Positions 60,048 to 64,000 of a stretch of 64,000 bases of DNA are shown here, in pieces. The notes under the pieces were generated by a model. The model was not told where the DNA came from. It ran no database searches and was given only the letters and a program-made list of their open reading frames with translations. The translations under genes and the position numbers were made by a program. Within the stretch, counting starts at the first letter, position 1, and each line of letters starts with the position of its first letter. Origin of the DNA: Microbacterium sp. (GTDB taxonomy: Bacteria > Actinomycetota > Actinomycetes > Actinomycetales > Microbacteriaceae); the NCBI GenBank assembly GCA_017306415.1, contig JAFKIL010000005.1, forward strand, positions 62,001-126,000. Reading direction: 5' to 3'.

Positions 60048-60824
60048 ATGAAGATCGTCGTCCTGGTCAAGGAGGTCCCGGACACCTACGGGGATCGCAA
60101 GCTGAACCTGGAGACCGGGCTGGCCGATCGCGCGGCGAGCGAGACGGTGCTGGACGAGATCGGTGAGCGGTCGCTCGAGGTCGCGCTGTCATATGCCGAC
60201 GCGCACGAGGGCACCGAGGTGGTCGTGCTGTCGATGGCTCCGGAGTCGGCGCAGGCGACGGTGCGCAAGGGTCTCGCGATGGGCGCGTCGGCGGCGGTGC
60301 AGGTCGTGGACGACGCCCTGCTCGGCGCGGACCTCGGACTCACGGCGGAGGTGCTGGCGGCCGCGCTGCGCCGGACCGGATTCGATCTCGTGATCGCCGG
60401 GAACCAGTCCACCGACGGCACGGGCGGCGTGCTGCCCGCCATGGTGGCGGAGCTGCTGGACGTGCCGCAGGCCACCTCCCTGAGTTCCGTGGAGATCTCC
60501 GAGGGCGCGATCGCCGGGGTGCGTGCGATCGACGGGGGCGTGGCGCGGGTCTCGGCGGAGCTCCCCACGGTGATCTCGATCACCGAGGCCCTGCCGGATG
60601 CGCGCTTCCCGAACTTCAAGGGCATCATGGCGGCGAAGAAGAAGCCGTTCGAGACGCTGTCCCTCGCCGACCTCGGCGTGGACGCGGACGACCCGGCCGC
60701 GGCGCGTTCGATCATGCTCGCGGTGGCGGAGAAGCCGCCGCGTGCCGCGGGGATCAAGATCACCGACGAGGGCGACGCCGGCGAGAAGCTCGCGGCGTTC
60801 CTCATCGAGAACCGACTGGCATAG
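60048..60824 (+). CDS. etfB: Electron transfer flavoprotein, beta subunit
   Basis: A 258-residue subunit that with EtfA forms the soluble flavoprotein accepting electrons from acyl-CoA dehydrogenases. It opens [20 protein letters not shown]. The AMP-binding block is [24 protein letters not shown], split here as [14 protein letters not shown] and [10 protein letters not shown], followed by [26 protein letters not shown]. It is 11 nt ahead of etfA. The whole run etfB, etfA and the membrane cytochrome gene has gaps of 11 and 4 nt and is one operon. Confidence 0.95.
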   Translation: MKIVVLVKEVPDTYGDRKLNLETGLADRAASETVLDEIGERSLEVALSYADAHEGTEVVVLSMAPESAQATVRKGLAMGASAAVQVVDDALLGADLGLTAEVLAAALRRTGFDLVIAGNQSTDGTGGVLPAMVAELLDVPQATSLSSVEISEGAIAGVRAIDGGVARVSAELPTVISITEALPDARFPNFKGIMAAKKKPFETLSLADLGVDADDPAAARSIMLAVAEKPPRAAGIKITDEGDAGEKLAAFLIENRLA

Positions 60825-60835
60825 GGGGACGACCG

Positions 60836-61816
60836 ATGGTGGACTTCGCAGCGGATTCGATCCTCGTCGTCTTGGACGTCACGCCAGGCGGCGACCTGGC
60901 GAGCAGCGCGGCCGGACTGCTCGGCGCCGCCGCCGGCGTCGGGACGCCGGTCGCCCTGATCGTGGCGGCGGACGCGGCGCTGCAGGCGCTCGCGCAGGAT
61001 GCCGCCGACCTGGGCGCGGCGGTGGTGCTGACGGCGACCGGCGACGCGGAGCGGCTGACCGTGCCGACCGTGGATGCGCTCGCGGCGGCCGCGGCGCGCG
61101 TGGCGCCCGACGCCGTGGTGCTGTCGCATTCGGTCGACGGCCGCGACGTCGCCGGCCGGTTCGCGGCCCGCACGCGCTCCGCGCTCGCGGTGGATGCCGT
61201 GGGCCTTGCCCGCGACGAGGAGGGTGTCGTCGCGCACCATTCGGTGTACGGCGGCGCGTACTCGGTGGACGCCGCCGCGACGTTCGGAGCCGGGGTCGTG
61301 ACGGTGCGCCAGGGTGCCGTCGACGCGCGCGCCGAGGCGCAGCCGCTCGTGACCGAGGCGCTCGAGGTGACGCCGTCGGGCCGGCGCGCGGCGACCGTGG
61401 AGTCGGTCGAGGAGGCCGCGACGGTGTCCACCCGTCCGGAGCTGCGGGGTGCCGCGAAGGTCGTCTCGGGAGGCAGGGGACTCGGGTCGCAGGAGAAGTT
61501 CGCGCTCGTCGAGCAGCTCGCGGACGCACTCGGTGCCGCCGTCGGCGCCTCACGCGCCGCGGTCGACGCCGGGTACGTCCCGCAGACCTTCCAGGTGGGC
61601 CAGACCGGGGTCTCGGTCTCGCCGCAGCTCTACGTCGCGCTCGGCATCTCCGGTGCGATCCAGCACAAGGCCGGGATGCAGACCGCCAAGACGATCGTCG
61701 CGATCAACAAGGACGGCGACGCCCCGATCTTCGACATCGCCGACTTCGGTGTCGTGGGCGACCTGTTCACGGTGGTCCCGCAGCTGATCGCCGCCCTCGA
61801 GGCCCGGAAGGCCTGA
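60836..61816 (+). CDS. etfA: Electron transfer flavoprotein, alpha subunit
   Basis: A 326-residue subunit carrying the FAD domain. The C-terminal FAD-binding signature is in [54 protein letters not shown]; the hallmark pieces are [37 protein letters not shown] and [29 protein letters not shown] block is present as [22 protein letters not shown]. Motifs match the group of non-bifurcating ETFs by general look, but I did not verify this. The gene for a membrane cytochrome b protein begins 4 nt after its stop. Confidence 0.95.
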   Translation: MVDFAADSILVVLDVTPGGDLASSAAGLLGAAAGVGTPVALIVAADAALQALAQDAADLGAAVVLTATGDAERLTVPTVDALAAAAARVAPDAVVLSHSVDGRDVAGRFAARTRSALAVDAVGLARDEEGVVAHHSVYGGAYSVDAAATFGAGVVTVRQGAVDARAEAQPLVTEALEVTPSGRRAATVESVEEAATVSTRPELRGAAKVVSGGRGLGSQEKFALVEQLADALGAAVGASRAAVDAGYVPQTFQVGQTGVSVSPQLYVALGISGAIQHKAGMQTAKTIVAINKDGDAPIFDIADFGVVGDLFTVVPQLIAALEARKA

Positions 61817-61820
61817 CCCG

Positions 61821-63485
61821 ATGACGACCCCTGCCCGCATCCGCCGCGGTCTGCCCCGCGTGCCGGGCGGGGAGGCGTGGCCGCCGGCTGACGTCGGTGC
61901 GCAGGATGCGGTGCCGGTCGGGTCCGCTGCGGGGGATGCGGCATCGGTCGGGTCCACTGCGCAGGATGCCGGTCCGCGGAGCGATTCCCCCGCCGCCGTT
62001 CCGGCGGCTCCCGCCAAGCCCGATGCCAGCTCCCCGAACCGGAATCCTGCTCCGCTCCGCGTGCGCCGAGGACTTCCGCGCGTCCCGGGTGGGGAGCCGT
62101 GGCCGCCCGCCTCGTCTTCCCCCCGCTCGGCGGCGGAGGTGGCGCGTGTTGCCGCATCCGGCGAGGCGACCCGACCCGACGTGACACCTTCGTCCGCGGC
62201 ATCCGTCGCGGAGGTGGCGCGTGTTGCCGCATCCGGCGAGGCGACCCGACCCGACGTGCCACCTTCGCCTGCGAAGGCGACCGCCGTGCGGCGAGGACTC
62301 CCTCGCGTGGCGGGCGGGGAGCCGTGGCCCCCGGCCGACTTCGTCGCCGTGCGCGCCGACGTACCCGCCCCGGCCTCGGCCCCGGCGGAGGCTCACGCGC
62401 CCGCATCCGTCCCCCTCGCGGCATCCGTCCCGCCCGCTGAGGCAGCCACCGTTCCGCCGGTGTCGGTCCCGTCGGCGCCGCTCGCGCCGCTGCCGTTCCC
62501 GCAGACCGTGTTCCCCGGCGCCGCGGCCGCGCGGTGGAACGTCGATCGCGCGCGGACCGTGCCGCTCGCGAGACCCGAGCCCGTCAGGGTCGGCCCCTTC
62601 ACCCGGCTGCAGTGGGCGGGCGTGGTGATCGTCGGCGGGCTGGGACTGCTGTTCGCCGCGGGGATGCTGGTGCTCGCGGTGCGCTGGTTCGTGTCGCTGG
62701 AGTTCATGCGCGACTTCATGGCGACCTATCCGGGGGAGTATCACCTGCCGGTCGGGGCGCCCGTCGGGTTCCCGGCGTGGGTGGGATGGCAGCACTTCTT
62801 CAACGTGTTCCTGATGGTGCTGATCATCCGGTCGGGCCTCCGGGTGCGGTCGGAGAAGCGCCCGACGGCGTTCTGGTCGCGGCGCGGCAGCAAGCGCAAG
62901 ATCAGCCTCGCGCTGTGGTTCCACCAGTCGCTCGACATCCTGTGGCTCGTGAACGGGGTCGTGTTCGTCGTGCTGCTGTTCGTCACTGGACAGTGGCTGC
63001 GGATCGTGCCCACCTCGTGGGAGGTGTTCCCCAACGCGCTCACCGCGGCGCTCAAGTACGTGTCGCTGAACTGGCCCACCGAGGACGGATGGGTCAACTA
63101 CAACGCGCTGCAGCAGCTCGCGTACTTCGCGACCGTGTTCCTCGCCGCCCCGCTCGCGGCGATCAGCGGCGTCCGCATGAGCGGCGTGTGGCCCAAGAAC
63201 GCGAAGACCCTGAACCGGGCGTATCCGGTCGAATGGGCGCGTGCCGTGCACTTCCCGGTGATGCTCTACTTCGTGCTGTTCATCATCGTCCACGTGGCGC
63301 TCGTGCTCGCGACCGGGGCGCTGCGGAACCTCAACCACATGTACGGCGGGTCCGACCAGGTCAACTGGATCGGATTCTGGATCTTCGCCGCATCCCTCGC
63401 CGTGATCGCGGCGGGCTGGGCCGCGGCCCGCCCCCTCGTCCTCGCTCCGATCGCGCGTCTCTTCGGCACCGTCAGCGGACGCTGA
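61821..63485 (+). CDS. Membrane cytochrome b-type protein with N-terminal sequence repeats
   Basis: A 554-residue protein. The N-terminal 230 residues are soluble and low complexity. They hold three copies of RRGLPRVxGGExWPPA at 8-23, 82-97 and 157-172, and two 17-residue copies of AEVARVAASGEATRPDV at 105-121 and 130-146. The C-terminal half has about five membrane helices with histidines near helix ends (GWQHFFNVFL, LWFHQSLDIL, AVHFPVMLYF, FIIVHVALVL), as in cytochrome b561 or thiosulfate-reductase cytochrome b families. It starts 4 nt after etfA, so it may pass electrons between ETF and the membrane quinone pool. That role is inference. Confidence 0.8.
   Translation: MTTPARIRRGLPRVPGGEAWPPADVGAQDAVPVGSAAGDAASVGSTAQDAGPRSDSPAAVPAAPAKPDASSPNRNPAPLRVRRGLPRVPGGEPWPPASSSPRSAAEVARVAASGEATRPDVTPSSAASVAEVARVAASGEATRPDVPPSPAKATAVRRGLPRVAGGEPWPPADFVAVRADVPAPASAPAEAHAPASVPLAASVPPAEAATVPPVSVPSAPLAPLPFPQTVFPGAAAARWNVDRARTVPLARPEPVRVGPFTRLQWAGVVIVGGLGLLFAAGMLVLAVRWFVSLEFMRDFMATYPGEYHLPVGAPVGFPAWVGWQHFFNVFLMVLIIRSGLRVRSEKRPTAFWSRRGSKRKISLALWFHQSLDILWLVNGVVFVVLLFVTGQWLRIVPTSWEVFPNALTAALKYVSLNWPTEDGWVNYNALQQLAYFATVFLAAPLAAISGVRMSGVWPKNAKTLNRAYPVEWARAVHFPVMLYFVLFIIVHVALVLATGALRNLNHMYGGSDQVNWIGFWIFAASLAVIAAGWAAARPLVLAPIARLFGTVSGR
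62133..62258. repeat. Direct repeat of 51 bp inside the cytochrome b gene
   Basis: Two nearly identical 51-nt blocks, 62133-62183 and 62208-62258, with a period of 75 nt (25 codons). They encode the two AEVARVAASGEATRPDV copies and keep the reading frame, so they look like a recent tandem duplication. Confidence 0.85.
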
Positions 63486-63568
63486 CCCGCCCCGCCGGCC
63501 GAGCATCCCGGTCGTGAGGCCCCGGCTGGACGGGTTGCGCAGAAGCTTGGTCGGTGAAACAGTTAGTT

Positions 63569-63576
63569 GGATATCC
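63569..63576. promoter_or_regulatory. AT-rich box with GGATATCC palindrome before the aldehyde dehydrogenase gene
   Basis: GGATATCC sits in the AT-rich stretch 63556-63586 (AACAGTTAGTTGGATATCCG onward). It is about 60 nt before ATG 63634, a place for a promoter or operator. TTGGTC at 63547 may be a -35. Confidence 0.35.
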
Positions 63577-63633
63577 GATTAATTCTGCCGGCGATGCCGT
63601 GCGCCCGCGACGGGCGCGACGAGAGGATCCGCG

Positions 63634-64000
63634 ATGGCGCGAGAACTGACCCACTTCATCGGCGGCGAGCACGTCTCCGGCGCGTCCGGACGTCTCGGCG
63701 ACGTCTTCGACCCGAGCACAGGAGCCGTGCAGGCCAGGGTGCCCCTGGCGGACGCAGCCGAGGTGGGCGCGGCGATCGCGAACGCCGCGGAGGCTCAGCT
63801 CGAGTGGGGGGACCAGAATCCCCAGCGCCGGGCACGGGTGCTGCTCCGGTTCCTGGACCTCGCGAACAAGGACATGACGAGCCTCGCGCGGCTGCTCTCG
63901 AGCGAGCACGGCAAGACGGTCCCCGACGCGATCGGCGACATCCAGCGCGGGCTCGAGGTGATCGAGTTCGCCGCCGGGGCGCCGCATCTGCTGAAGGGCG
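63634..64000 (+). CDS. mmsA: Methylmalonate-semialdehyde dehydrogenase-like, N-terminal part
   Basis: The first 122 residues of a CoA-acylating aldehyde dehydrogenase: MARELTHFIGGEHVSGASGRLGDVFDPSTGAVQARVPLADA, in short HFIGGEHVSG and VFDPSTGAVQARVPLA. They also contain NPQRRARVLLRFLDLANKDM, LSSEHGKTVPDAIGDIQRGLEVIEFA and the window-terminal PHLLKG. The SEHGKTxxDAxGDxxRGLE block is specific to MmsA among aldehyde dehydrogenases. The enzyme converts methylmalonate semialdehyde to propionyl-CoA in valine and inositol breakdown. That fits the propionate operon and acyl-CoA dehydrogenase nearby. It continues past the window; the catalytic Cys is not visible. Confidence 0.88.
   Translation, partial: MARELTHFIGGEHVSGASGRLGDVFDPSTGAVQARVPLADAAEVGAAIANAAEAQLEWGDQNPQRRARVLLRFLDLANKDMTSLARLLSSEHGKTVPDAIGDIQRGLEVIEFAAGAPHLLKG

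Overview
The window is one contiguous stretch of a very GC-rich actinobacterial chromosome. Gene content, codon use, GTG starts, leaderless promoters and F420 genes point to the family Microbacteriaceae, most likely Microbacterium; this is inference from gene content, not from a marker phylogeny. I see no rRNA, tRNA, insertion sequence, prophage or CRISPR array. The window opens inside glycyl-tRNA synthetase and closes inside a methylmalonate-semialdehyde dehydrogenase-like gene.

Layout. 1-5072: glyS end, nucleoside hydrolase plus ribokinase (ribose salvage), a HhH-GPD protein, hemA and a YbaK-type deacylase. 5448-14315: tetrapyrrole genes hemE, hemY, hemQ, hemC, hemD, hemB and hemL (coproporphyrin-dependent heme route, without a ferrochelatase gene here), interrupted by three small envelope genes. 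14312-21867: F420 genes, namely cofD/fbiA, a cofC fused to a GNAT acetyltransferase, F420-dependent glucose-6-phosphate dehydrogenase, a flavin monooxygenase, and an fbiC whose second radical-SAM half lacks the cluster cysteines. 21986-28471: ABC exporter, HIBCH-like hydrolase, membrane proteins and a J-domain protein. 28489-33072: a D-Ala-D-Ala carboxypeptidase divergent from a TPP-riboswitch-controlled thiamine ECF transporter (ykoEDC). 33109-42935: an aminoglycoside-phosphotransferase-like kinase, an SDR/enoyl-CoA hydratase/SDR operon, LysE, rlmN, a DUF4407 protein, an aldo/keto reductase and NUDIX. 43053-50652: a heterodimeric ABC exporter and a second ABC exporter with its MarR-type regulator. 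50823-55083: a 2-methylcitrate (propionate) operon under a GntR regulator. 55578-63485: thiolase, acyl-CoA dehydrogenase, etfBA and a membrane cytochrome b protein that probably receives or passes on these electrons.

Two patterns run through the window. First, several families of 76-98 bp palindromic elements with 14-20 bp inverted ends sit mostly between genes, and one lies in frame inside fbiC. Second, about a dozen genes have a -10 box exactly 6 nt before the start codon, which predicts leaderless mRNAs and fixes their starts.

The most interesting single observation is the FO synthase (fbiC) with an intact CofG half and a CofH half that has lost its CxxxCxxC motif, in a locus that otherwise looks committed to making and using F420.
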